From Paenibacillus brevis (GTDB lineage: Bacteria > Bacillota > Bacilli > Paenibacillales > Paenibacillaceae): 40,273 bases of DNA. How positions within the stretch are numbered: position 1 is the stretch's first letter; the number at the start of each line of letters is the position of its first letter. A model generated the notes under the pieces. That model was not told where the DNA came from. It did no database searches and saw nothing but the letters and a program-made list of their open reading frames with translations. This document shows, in pieces, positions 25,214 to 32,116 of the stretch. Made by a program: the position numbers and the translations under genes. The stretch covers positions 1-40,273 of the forward strand of contig NZ_JAHLQJ010000029.1 of NCBI RefSeq assembly GCF_018919145.1, written 5' to 3'.

Positions 25214-26476
25214 TTACGCGCTTTCCTCTTGTTTTTTGTTCTTGTTCTTCTTGCCTCCAAGCTCAGGAGTCGTCTTCTCAACGACTACCTTCTCGGTGAT
25301 CACGCAATCCGTGACATCATCCCGGGAAGGCACTTCATACATCACATCCAGCATAATGCCTTCAATGATTGCGCGAAGTCCACGGGCACCGGTATTACGC
25401 TTGATTGCTTCCTGGGCAATGGCCTCCAACGCCTTAGGCTCGAACTGCAAGTTTACATTATCAAGCTCCAGCAGCTTTTGGTATTGCTTCACCAAAGCAT
25501 TTTTTGGTTCGGCCAAAATCCGGACCAATGTCTTCTCATCCAACGGCTCCAAAGTCGAAATGACTGGAAGACGGCCAACAAACTCTGGAATCAGACCAAA
25601 TTTAAGCAGGTCTTCAGGCAATACCATGGACAAATATTCCCCCGGCTTGAGATCCTTTTGACCTTCGCTGCCTGCGTTAAACCCGATTACCTTTTTGCCG
25701 ATCCGGCGCTTGATCATTTGCTCAAGCCCATCAAAGGCGCCGCCGCAGATGAACAAAATATTGGTCGTGTCGATCTGGATGAATTCCTGATGCGGATGCT
25801 TGCGTCCTCCTTGCGGCGGAACGGAAGCCACTGTACCTTCCAATATTTTGAGCAATGCCTGCTGAACACCTTCACCGGATACGTCACGGGTAATGGATGG
25901 ATTTTCTGATTTACGGGCAACCTTATCGATTTCATCAATATAAATGATGCCGCGCTCTGCCTTCTCCACATCATAATCTGCAGCTTGAATGAGCTTCAAC
26001 AGGATGTTCTCGACATCCTCGCCTACATAACCTGCTTCGGTTAAGGATGTAGCGTCCGCAATCGCAAACGGAACATTCAGGATTTTCGCCATGGTCTGAG
26101 CCAAAAGCGTCTTCCCTGACCCTGTAGGGCCAAGCAGCAAGATGTTACTCTTCTGCAATTCAACATCATCGATCTTGCTATGCGTATTTACCCGTTTGTA
26201 GTGATTGTACACCGCAACGGATAACGATTTCTTTGCATACTCTTGACCAATGACATATTGATCCAGAATATCGCGGATTTCTCTTGGCTTCGGAATTTCC
26301 TTCAGATCCAGCTCTTCCTCATGGCCGAGCTCTTCCTCTACAATCTCCGTGCACAATTCGATACATTCATCACATATATATACGCCCGGTCCGGCAACAA
26401 GCTTGCGAACCTGCTCCTGCGATTTACCGCAGAAGGAACATTTCAGCTGTCCCTTTTCGTCGTTAAATTTAAACAT
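25214..26476 (-). CDS. clpX: ATP-dependent Clp protease ATP-binding subunit ClpX
   Basis: A 420-aa AAA+ unfoldase that feeds substrates into ClpP. The N-terminal zinc-binding domain has Cys13, Cys16, Cys35 and Cys38 (CSFCGK and CDECIELC). Walker A is GPTGSGKT, the GYVG pore loop follows at AGYVGEDVE, Walker B is IIYIDEIDK, and the ClpP-contacting region with IGF (KVIGFNAG) is present. The C-terminus ends in a Lys/Asn-rich tail. AAGGGG lies eight bases before the ATG at 26476. It is 20 bp after clpP, so the two are probably cotranscribed. Confidence 0.98.
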   Translation of the reverse strand: MFKFNDEKGQLKCSFCGKSQEQVRKLVAGPGVYICDECIELCTEIVEEELGHEEELDLKEIPKPREIRDILDQYVIGQEYAKKSLSVAVYNHYKRVNTHSKIDDVELQKSNILLLGPTGSGKTLLAQTMAKILNVPFAIADATSLTEAGYVGEDVENILLKLIQAADYDVEKAERGIIYIDEIDKVARKSENPSITRDVSGEGVQQALLKILEGTVASVPPQGGRKHPHQEFIQIDTTNILFICGGAFDGLEQMIKRRIGKKVIGFNAGSEGQKDLKPGEYLSMVLPEDLLKFGLIPEFVGRLPVISTLEPLDEKTLVRILAEPKNALVKQYQKLLELDNVNLQFEPKALEAIAQEAIKRNTGARGLRAIIEGIMLDVMYEVPSRDDVTDCVITEKVVVEKTTPELGGKKNKNKKQEESA

Positions 26477-26496
26477 GTAAACACCCCTTCAAATAT

Positions 26497-27081
26497 TTAG
26501 ATAGGCTTGGTGATGACCTGGTCGATAATTCCGTAGGCCTTAGCCTCTTCCGCGCTCATGAAAAAGTCGCGGTCCGTGTCACGCTCGATTTTTTCAAGGG
26601 GTTGACCCGTTCGATCCACATAAATTTGGTTTAACTTCTCGCGTGTCTTAATAATCCACTCTGCGTGGATCTTGATATCGGCTGCCTGTCCTCGAACTCC
26701 GCCGAGCGGCTGGTGAATCATCACTTCACTATTCGGAAGCGCAAAGCGCTTGCCCGGTGCTCCGGCTGTCAGCAGCAAGGAGCCCATGCTAGCAGCCATG
26801 CCCACACAAATCGTGGACACATCCGGCTTGATATACTGCATCGTATCATATATACCCATACCGGCTGTAACAGAACCACCCGGAGAATTGATGTAGAGAT
26901 GAATATCCTTTTCAGGATCCTCTGCAGCAAGGAACAGCAATTGGGCAATTACGAGATTGGCAACATCATCATCAATCGCATTGCTCAGGAAAATAATTCG
27001 ATCCTTGAGGAGTCTCGAATAAATATCATAAGACCGTTCTCCACGGTTTGTTTGCTCTACGACCATAGGTACCAGACTCAT
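26497..27081 (-). CDS. clpP: ATP-dependent Clp protease proteolytic subunit
   Basis: A 194-aa serine protease that forms the two-ring barrel used by ClpX and ClpC. The catalytic Ser98 (GMAASMGS) and His123 (EVMIHQPLGG) are at the canonical positions, and the third residue, Asp, is expected in ERDTDRDFFMSAEEA. The start at 27081 gives MSLVPMVVEQTNRGER, the standard N-terminus; the longer frame to 27102 is rejected. GAGAGG lies ten bases upstream. In contrast to B. subtilis it is directly next to clpX, as in E. coli. Confidence 0.98.
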   Translation of the reverse strand: MSLVPMVVEQTNRGERSYDIYSRLLKDRIIFLSNAIDDDVANLVIAQLLFLAAEDPEKDIHLYINSPGGSVTAGMGIYDTMQYIKPDVSTICVGMAASMGSLLLTAGAPGKRFALPNSEVMIHQPLGGVRGQAADIKIHAEWIIKTREKLNQIYVDRTGQPLEKIERDTDRDFFMSAEEAKAYGIIDQVITKPI

Positions 27082-27126
27082 TAGCGACCAACCTCTCTTC
27101 ATGTTCAGATAAATTGCTTACCACAT

Positions 27127-27155
27127 ATTTTATCACGTTCATAGGGCTATGTCAT
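27127..27155 (-). promoter_or_regulatory. Sigma-A promoter of clpP-clpX
   Basis: On the minus strand ATGACA (27155-27150) and TAAAAT (27132-27127) are 17 bp apart, about 45 bp before the clpP start. No CtsR heptad repeat (GGTCAAA type) is seen around it. Confidence 0.65.
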
Positions 27156-27245
27156 TTCTCACGCAATAACCCGTATCTCTTTGAGATTACCTTATGTAAC
27201 AGTTGTATTTGCAGAACTATTCTGGAAATAACTGTATAGCAAAAA

Positions 27246-27286
27246 GTGAAAAATTAAGGCACGCATTTAAGTATACGTGCCTTAAT
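27246..27286 (-). terminator. Terminator of tig
   Basis: A perfect 11-bp stem, ATTAAGGCACG (27253-27263) and CGTGCCTTAAT (27276-27286), encloses a 12-nt loop. On the minus strand it is followed by TTTTTCACTTTTT. It lies about 40 bp past the tig stop. Confidence 0.85.
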
Positions 27287-27327
27287 GAATGTCATGCAGT
27301 TCAGCAAATGATTGCCAAGTGCAGTTC

Positions 27328-28731
27328 TTATTCTTCGTCTGCCTTCACTTCAGCGGCTTCTTCCTCTTTCGGCTCGGACTTTGCTGCTTTCTTCGTCGTC
27401 TTCTTTGCCGCAGGCTTTGCAGCTTCTTCAGACTTTTCAGCCGCAACTTCCTTTGCGTTTGCGATCAGGAATTGGATCGTTTTGCGCAGAAGCACGTCTT
27501 CCTTCAAGCTGCCGAGCGAGCCATTAGCAGCAAGAATATTGCGGATTTCTTCAGGGGAACGCTTGTAAGCGTCAGCCATGTCCTGAAGCTCTTTGTTGAT
27601 TTCTTCTTCCGAAGCTTCGATGTTCTCAACATTGGCGATTTGCTCAAGCACCAGGTTGTTGCGAACACGTTTCTCGGCATCGCCCTTCATTTGCTCCTTC
27701 AAGTCCTCTACGGTTTGACCGGAGAAGCCAAGGAACATATCCAGGTTCATGCCTTGCGCACGCAAGCGGTTGTCGAAGTCGCGAACCATGTTTTGTACTT
27801 CACTTTGAACCATGGCTTCTGGAATCTCTACTTCCGCATTTTCGCCAACTTTATCTACAAGCACCTTTTCGCGTTCAGCTTCTGCTTCTTTGCCCTTACG
27901 GTCAGCAAGCTGCTTCTTCAAATCGGACTTGAACTCGTCCAATGTATCGAATTCGCTAACGTCCTTAGCAAATTCATCATCAAGCGCGGGCAGTTCCTTA
28001 CGCTTAATTTCATGAACCTTCACCTTGAATACAGCTTCCTTGTTAGCAAGCTCTTCTGCTTGGTAGTTTTCAGGGAATGTTACAGTTACATCCTTGAAAT
28101 CGCCCGTAGCCAATCCGATCACTTGATCTTCAAAGCCAGGAATGAAGGTGTTGCTGCCAAGCTCCAGAGAATAACGCTCTGCTTTGCCGCCTTCGAACGG
28201 TACGCCGTCAACGGATCCGTCGAAGTCGATTACTACAGTGTCGCCCTTCTTAGCTGCTTCTTCGTCGATAACAACCAGTTCGGCATGACGCTCTTGCAAG
28301 CGAGTAAGCTCTTCGTTCAGCTCGTCTTCGCTTACTTCAATGTTTGCAGCCGGAACTTCAACGCCTTTATATTCGCCAAGCTTCACTTCAGGCTTCACAA
28401 TAACCTTAGCCTTGAATTTGAATGCTTGTCCTTTACCGAATTGCTCAACGTCTACCTCTGGGCGGTCAACCGGGAAAATGTCAGTTTGCTCTACCGCTTC
28501 AGAGTATACCTCAGGAAGCAAAATATCGATTGCGTCTTGGTACAGGCTTTCAACGCCAAAGCGGGCTTCAAAGATCGACCGCGGCACTTTACCTTTACGG
28601 AATCCAGGTACATTTGCTTTTTTAACTACCTTTTGAAAAGCTTTATCCAGTGCTGCGGTGACACGTTCCGCATCCACTTCGACCTCGAGAACGCCGAGGT
28701 TCTTCTCTATTTTTTCCCAAGTTGCTTTCAT
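27328..28731 (-). CDS. tig: Trigger factor (ribosome-bound chaperone and peptidyl-prolyl isomerase)
   Basis: A 467-aa chaperone that binds nascent chains at the ribosome exit. The N-terminal ribosome-docking signature is VPGFRKGKVPRS (about residues 39-50). The FKBP-type isomerase domain lies at about 150-245 (GDTVVIDFDGSVDGVPFEGG, FIPGFEDQVIGL), then the helical C-terminal domain. The last 35-40 residues form an extra low-complexity tail of Ala, Lys and Glu (EEAAKPAAKKTTKKAAK...), making it about 40 residues longer than the B. subtilis protein. The start at 28731 has AAGG and GGAGGGG upstream; the extension to 28758 is not part of the family. Confidence 0.97.
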   Translation of the reverse strand: MKATWEKIEKNLGVLEVEVDAERVTAALDKAFQKVVKKANVPGFRKGKVPRSIFEARFGVESLYQDAIDILLPEVYSEAVEQTDIFPVDRPEVDVEQFGKGQAFKFKAKVIVKPEVKLGEYKGVEVPAANIEVSEDELNEELTRLQERHAELVVIDEEAAKKGDTVVIDFDGSVDGVPFEGGKAERYSLELGSNTFIPGFEDQVIGLATGDFKDVTVTFPENYQAEELANKEAVFKVKVHEIKRKELPALDDEFAKDVSEFDTLDEFKSDLKKQLADRKGKEAEAEREKVLVDKVGENAEVEIPEAMVQSEVQNMVRDFDNRLRAQGMNLDMFLGFSGQTVEDLKEQMKGDAEKRVRNNLVLEQIANVENIEASEEEINKELQDMADAYKRSPEEIRNILAANGSLGSLKEDVLLRKTIQFLIANAKEVAAEKSEEAAKPAAKKTTKKAAKSEPKEEEAAEVKADEE

Positions 28732-28793
28732 TTTATGCCTTCCCCTCCAAATTTCCATATACTTAAATATACTGAAACCTCAATCGCGATCAA

Positions 28794-28821
28794 ACAGCTA
28801 TCTTGGTTCCAGTATAGCTGT
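28794..28821 (-). other. Hairpin in the tig mRNA leader
   Basis: ACAGCTAT (28794-28801) and ATAGCTGT (28814-28821) are perfect inverted copies around a 12-nt loop, between the tig promoter and its start codon. Confidence 0.5.
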
Positions 28822-28850
28822 CATTGTTCCACGATCAGAATAACCATTAC

Positions 28851-28879
28851 ATTATAAACAACAATACAGCATTTTACAA
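28851..28879 (-). promoter_or_regulatory. Sigma-A promoter of tig
   Basis: On the minus strand TTGTAA (28879-28874) and TATAAT (28856-28851) are 17 bp apart. The implied leader is about 115 nt long. Confidence 0.7.
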
Positions 28880-28941
28880 GGGCTCATCCAAGCCGCGAAT
28901 TTTCTAGAGCTTTACTACAGCATGCCGGTTCAATTCAAAGA

Positions 28942-29820
28942 TTAACCTTTTAGCCCTCCAGCGACAAATTGCCGGATAGAGCGATAAGCCTGCTCATAAC
29001 GGAGTCTCAGATTATCCGTGATACTGTACATGGAGCGAATCTCCTGTTCATCCAGATTTCCTGGAACACTCTCTGATACCGTCTTGTGTAATGCCGCCGC
29101 CCAGATATCGATGTAATCATCCTCTTCATTGAGCAATGAAATATAGTCCTTCGTTCCATACATAGCCATAATAAACTGGCTCCAGAGCTCTTGCGAAAAA
29201 TAAAACAAGGTCGGATTCTGCACCTGCGCATGATCCGCAACCCGATCCAGGACAGCATGCACCGGCCTTGGGAAATCCTCTGGGTTCAGCGGAACAGACT
29301 CCAACTCAATCTCTACCCTCTCGCCAGATCGCGATACCGTAATGATTCCTGAAGTTCCCCGTCTTCGCAAGGTTTGCAGAACCCGAAACTGCAATAAGGG
29401 ATGCAATTGCTGCTGCTCCAGCCAGCCGATCAATGCTTCATCCACTTCCGGCTTGTCGAGATACGCCAGCTGATCCAGCGCCAGCAAAGTCTGTTCGGAC
29501 AACGGCTTCTTGATAACTGTGTTTAGCAGCTTTTCGGCATATTGCGCATCCTCCGCCAGCTTCGCCTCCAGATGCCGCCGCGCCATTTCTTCTTCTCCCT
29601 CGTCTTCTGTGCGGGATTGGTCCGCCGATTCTCCCCGAAGGTTGGGAAATGCATCGATTAACCAATTCAACAAGGCGCGCCATTCATCATACAGACGTTC
29701 CTCTTGCCCTTGGCATTGCAACAAAAACTGCAACAGATCAGCCGCTTCGCCATATCGCTCTGTCTCCAGCATACGAGTCAGCTCAATCTGATAAAAATCC
29801 AGTGTCTTCGGAAATAACAC
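28942..29820 (-). CDS. YsoA-like helical repeat protein, unknown function
   Basis: A soluble protein of about 292 aa, mostly predicted helix, with a TPR-like feel at the N-terminus (LTRMLETERYGEAADLLQFLLQCQGQEERLYDEWRALLNWL) and an acidic linker near residues 60-80. Middle repeats such as LLALDQLAYLDKPEVDEALIGWLEQ resemble HEAT-type helices. The place directly upstream of tig matches that of ysoA in B. subtilis. The start is uncertain: GTG at 29820 has no ribosome binding site, while a GGGGGTGG sequence sits seven bases before an in-frame ATT at 29853, which would add 11 residues. A sigma-A promoter lies just upstream. Molecular function is not known. Confidence 0.8.
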   Translation of the reverse strand: MLFPKTLDFYQIELTRMLETERYGEAADLLQFLLQCQGQEERLYDEWRALLNWLIDAFPNLRGESADQSRTEDEGEEEMARRHLEAKLAEDAQYAEKLLNTVIKKPLSEQTLLALDQLAYLDKPEVDEALIGWLEQQQLHPLLQFRVLQTLRRRGTSGIITVSRSGERVEIELESVPLNPEDFPRPVHAVLDRVADHAQVQNPTLFYFSQELWSQFIMAMYGTKDYISLLNEEDDYIDIWAAALHKTVSESVPGNLDEQEIRSMYSITDNLRLRYEQAYRSIRQFVAGGLKG

Positions 29821-29888
29821 CAGGTTGTTTTCGCTGTTCTGATTACTGCTAATGATACCACCCCCTGACGTCCGTTCTAATCAGTGAG

Positions 29889-29916
29889 ATTATAGCATAG
29901 AGATGCAAGAAGGCAA
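29889..29916 (-). promoter_or_regulatory. Sigma-A promoter of the YsoA-like gene
   Basis: On the minus strand TTGCCT (29916-29911) and TATAAT (29894-29889) are 16 bp apart. The expected transcript start is about 20 nt before the GGGGGTGG ribosome binding site. Confidence 0.6.
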
Positions 29917-29940
29917 AAAGTGACCCGACCAAGCAAGCTA

Positions 29941-29969
29941 TTGCGTAACCGGGATTAACGTGATAAAAT
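29941..29969 (+). promoter_or_regulatory. Promoter of the left tRNA-Arg gene
   Basis: TTGCGT (29941-29946) and TAAAAT (29964-29969) are 17 bp apart, ending 21 bp before the tRNA. Confidence 0.6.
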
Positions 29970-29990
29970 ATTTTTTGCTTCTGTTTTTAT

Positions 29991-30064
<74 letters not shown>

Positions 30065-30068
30065 TAGA

Positions 30069-30101
30069 TAAAGAACCGGTTCTTATTGAACCGGTCTTTT
30101 T
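30069..30101 (+). terminator. Terminator of the left tRNA-Arg gene
   Basis: ACCGGTTC (30075-30082) pairs with GAACCGGT (30088-30095) around a 5-nt loop, followed by CTTTTT. It starts a few bases after the tRNA. Confidence 0.9.
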
Positions 30102-30104
30102 GCG

Positions 30105-30202
30105 TCCAAACGGGATGAGAACCCCTCTAGGGGGTTCGTCGTAGTGAGACGGTCAGTGCCCGGCGGATTGATGAACGGAGTCTCGCGCCGGAGCGCGAGT
30201 AC
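30105..30202 (+). repeat. REP-like structured module, left copy
   Basis: A 98-bp block with two tight hairpins: CCCC TCTA GGGG near 30122-30133, and CTCGCGC CGGA GCGCGAG at 30182-30199. It is almost identical at 35182-35279 on the opposite strand and partly repeated at 35110-35127. Short open frames through it (for example one giving ALRRETPFINPP) are probably spurious. Confidence 0.7.
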
Positions 30203-30304
30203 GCTCGGAAATGCCATTTTTCCTACCGAGTTCAAAATCTTCCAGCAAATGCCGATATTTCTTATAAAGAAAGAATTAATATGACTGAAGGGAGAAAAAT
30301 CAGT

Positions 30305-30673
30305 ATGAATGTAACGAACCATCTTAATACTTCTTTACCTCATCTGTATAATGCCCCGTCTTTAAAGGGCATGCAGTCAGGTGTATCAATTTCAACAACA
30401 AGACCTCAACACGATTTGCTTGAGATCAGCGATACTGGAAGACAACTTGAAGTAATCACCAAAGAACTAACCAAAATTACAACTCCTTCAAGTCCAAAAG
30501 ATGATGTAAACGAGATTATGAAGATGTTTAGACCCGAGGCTTATGAGAAAATGAACCGTTTTTTAGAACAAGGAAATGTTAAAGAAGGGCTGAACCAATT
30601 ATTGTCTTTCGCTAAGGAATTGGGAAGCCACTCGGAGTGGATTCTTGCTTACAGAAAAGCGCAGGAAGAGTAG
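30305..30673 (+). CDS. Small protein of unknown function (122 aa)
   Basis: I do not recognise this protein. It is soluble and charged. The N-terminus is polar and probably flexible; then comes DLLEISDTGRQLEVITKELTKI, an ExSDxGRxL-type amphipathic helix loosely reminiscent of small flagellar proteins such as FlgM, and a helical C-terminal half (VNEIMKMFRPEAYEKMNRFLEQGNVKEGLNQLLSFAKEL). The ATG at 30305 has AAGGGAG ten bases upstream and is preferred over the in-frame ATG at 30281, which precedes that site. It is the only plus-strand gene in the left half of the inverted-repeat segment. Confidence 0.7.
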   Translation: MNVTNHLNTSLPHLYNAPSLKGMQSGVSISTTRPQHDLLEISDTGRQLEVITKELTKITTPSSPKDDVNEIMKMFRPEAYEKMNRFLEQGNVKEGLNQLLSFAKELGSHSEWILAYRKAQEE

Positions 30674-30785
30674 CTATTCATCAGAGCAATCCTACATAAT
30701 AAATGTCCTAACTTATATGGACGGTTAGAAGCAGATCCTGCAAACAACGTGAGGATATTGCAAGACTCTCTGCAGAAGTTGATTT

Positions 30786-30836
30786 AATCAAAAAGACACC
30801 CCCTAAACGTTTGACCAACGATCGGGAGGTGTCTTT
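30786..30836 (-). terminator. Terminator of tRNA-Gly
   Basis: AAAGACACC (30792-30800) pairs with GGTGTCTTT (30828-30836) around a long loop. On the minus strand it is followed by a T-rich stretch. It lies about 50 bp past the tRNA and may also stop transcripts from the small plus-strand gene. Confidence 0.75.
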
Positions 30837-30887
30837 GAATTTGTAATAGAGTTTTTTTACTGACAAAATATAAACCGCAAGAACTTT

Positions 30888-30961
30888 TGGAGCGGGTGAA
30901 GGGAATCGAACCCTCGCCTCAAGCTTGGGAAGCTGGCATTCTACCATTGAACTACACCCGC
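30888..30961 (-). tRNA. tRNA-Gly(CCC)
   Basis: 74 nt including an encoded CCA: acceptor GCGGGTG/CACCCGC with discriminator T, D arm GTTC-AATGGTA-GAAT, anticodon loop TTCCCAA (anticodon CCC), T arm with GGTTCGATTCC. The anticodon stem CCAGC/GCTTG contains one C-T mismatch at its second pair. Confidence 0.93.
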
Positions 30962-30974
30962 ATTTGATTACAAT

Positions 30975-31003
30975 ATTATAGCAATAAAGCGGGTTGATTT
31001 CAA
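30975..31003 (-). promoter_or_regulatory. Promoter of tRNA-Gly
   Basis: On the minus strand TTGAAA (31003-30998) and TATAAT (30980-30975) are 17 bp apart. The -35 box overlaps the stop codon of the PilZ gene. Confidence 0.75.
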
Positions 31004-31377
31004 ATGACAATAATCTTTCGTTCTGCAGCAAGGGTGCGTAGATCGATATTCAATTGCTCTTTTTGAGCGGCATCTAATTCCAGTTTCATTCCATAATGGA
31101 ATAACCCGTCTGCGACTTGCCGTTGCCACCGAACAAATCCCGCATACACCTGAGAGTGCTCTCCGAGATGAAGATGGACCGAGGCTCCAATCATATTATG
31201 CGTAACATGTAAATTCAACGAGGTCTGAATTCTGCAGCCTGCCTTGCTGATATCAATCAGTACAGCCTCAGCAAGTTTGCTGGCCACAGCCGATTGATTG
31301 ATTGTAGTAATCTGGATCATACACCCTGTAGGCGGGGTTAAGGAATACCTAAAAGGCTCTTTTCTGCGGTTCTCCAT
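31000..31377 (-). CDS. PilZ-domain protein (possible c-di-GMP receptor)
   Basis: A 125-aa single-domain protein. The PilZ pattern is visible: an Arg-rich N-terminus NRRKEPFRY and, about 30 residues later, DISKAGCRIQT, matching the (D/N)xSxxG motif, then alternating beta strands (HLHLGEHSQVYAGFVRWQR...FHYGMKLEL). The first motif is not a clean RxxxR: the arginines are at residues 4, 5 and 10, so c-di-GMP binding is likely but not assured. It follows the TetR gene by 24 bp. The ATG has GGAGG twelve bases upstream, rather far. No terminator separates it from tRNA-Gly. Confidence 0.8.
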   Translation of the reverse strand: MENRRKEPFRYSLTPPTGCMIQITTINQSAVASKLAEAVLIDISKAGCRIQTSLNLHVTHNMIGASVHLHLGEHSQVYAGFVRWQRQVADGLFHYGMKLELDAAQKEQLNIDLRTLAAERKIIVI

Positions 31378-31401
31378 GGATGAAATACAGCCTCCAACTT
31401 A

Positions 31402-32058
31402 TTATGTCTTAATGCCGTTCAGAATGAGTTGCACCACGTCGCGAATCTCCTTCTCCTCATCCCATGGCTGGCCCTCTGAGAACAGAAAGCGCGTAACGAA
31501 CAACCCGATCAGTGAGGAGCCTATAAATCGAAATATTGAAAATGAGGGGAGGTCTATGACCTCTCCCTTAGACTTAAAATGTTCGATAATCTCGATAAAC
31601 CGATGAAAGACTTTATAGCCGACGTGCTGCTTGAACTCCTCCTGAAGCATCGGCTGAAAAGGTATTTCCTGCAGAAGAATTTTAAGGATCTTGGAGTTCT
31701 TCTTGACGAAGTTCAGTCGGTTCACAGCGAGGGCATACAGAAAATCCTCAAGCTTTGGATAGTCTGATTCAAGGATTTCCTTAAAATCATTCAGAACAAA
31801 AGGAGCCAGAAGTTTGCTCATGACCGGACTCACGATGGCGGAGAGCAAATCCTGCTTCGTCTTGTAGTGACGGAATATGGTGCCTTCAGCCACGCCGGCC
31901 CGCTGGGCAATTTCACTTGTCGAGGAGTAGGCATACCCTTTTTCCGCGAAGATCTCGGCCGCTGCGTAGAGAATTCTGGTCTGCTTCTCCGTCACTTTTT
32001 CACCGCTGAGAAGCAGCAGCTCCTTAAACCATTGATCTCTTGATTCCCTTTCCGACAT
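31402..32058 (-). CDS. TetR/AcrR-family transcriptional regulator
   Basis: A 218-aa repressor. The DNA-binding domain is at about residues 24-70 (ILYAAAEIFAEKGYAYSSTSEIAQRAGVAEGTIFRHYKTKQDLLSAIV). The rest is a helical ligand-binding and dimer domain. The N-terminus is about 20 residues longer than usual. AGGAGG lies nine bases before the ATG at 32058. It is the third gene of the ABC exporter operon, 58 bp after the permease, and likely represses that operon through the palindrome at 33895-33906. Confidence 0.93.
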   Translation of the reverse strand: MSERESRDQWFKELLLLSGEKVTEKQTRILYAAAEIFAEKGYAYSSTSEIAQRAGVAEGTIFRHYKTKQDLLSAIVSPVMSKLLAPFVLNDFKEILESDYPKLEDFLYALAVNRLNFVKKNSKILKILLQEIPFQPMLQEEFKQHVGYKVFHRFIEIIEHFKSKGEVIDLPSFSIFRFIGSSLIGLFVTRFLFSEGQPWDEEKEIRDVVQLILNGIKT

Positions 32059-32116
32059 GATCCGTGTCCTCCTGAATACTGTATTCGATATTTTAACACA
32101 TTTTCCCTGGAAAAAG

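Noticed and set aside
27082..27250. A CtsR operator upstream of clpP
   Set aside because: No pair of GGTCAAA-type heptads is present near the promoter; GGTAATCTCAAAG is the nearest string and is not a match.
27289..28857. A 522-aa open frame on the plus strand opposite tig
   Set aside because: It is the antisense shadow of a well-supported trigger factor gene; the length arises from the codon bias of tig. Its composition (rich in Phe, Leu, Cys) is not protein-like.
30083..30322. Open frames through the REP-like module (also 35077-35301) giving peptides with ALRRETxFINPPxTDRLTxTNPLEGFSSRLDAKRPVQ-type sequence
   Set aside because: They run through a tRNA terminator and structured repeat, have no ribosome binding site, and their similarity to each other only reflects the inverted DNA repeat.
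30716..30846. A plus-strand frame ending RSCKQREDIARLSAEVDLIKKT, which looks a little like the tail of a transposase or other helical protein
   Set aside because: It is under 45 codons, lacks a start and a ribosome binding site, and covers the tRNA-Gly terminator. It could be a gene remnant but cannot be supported.
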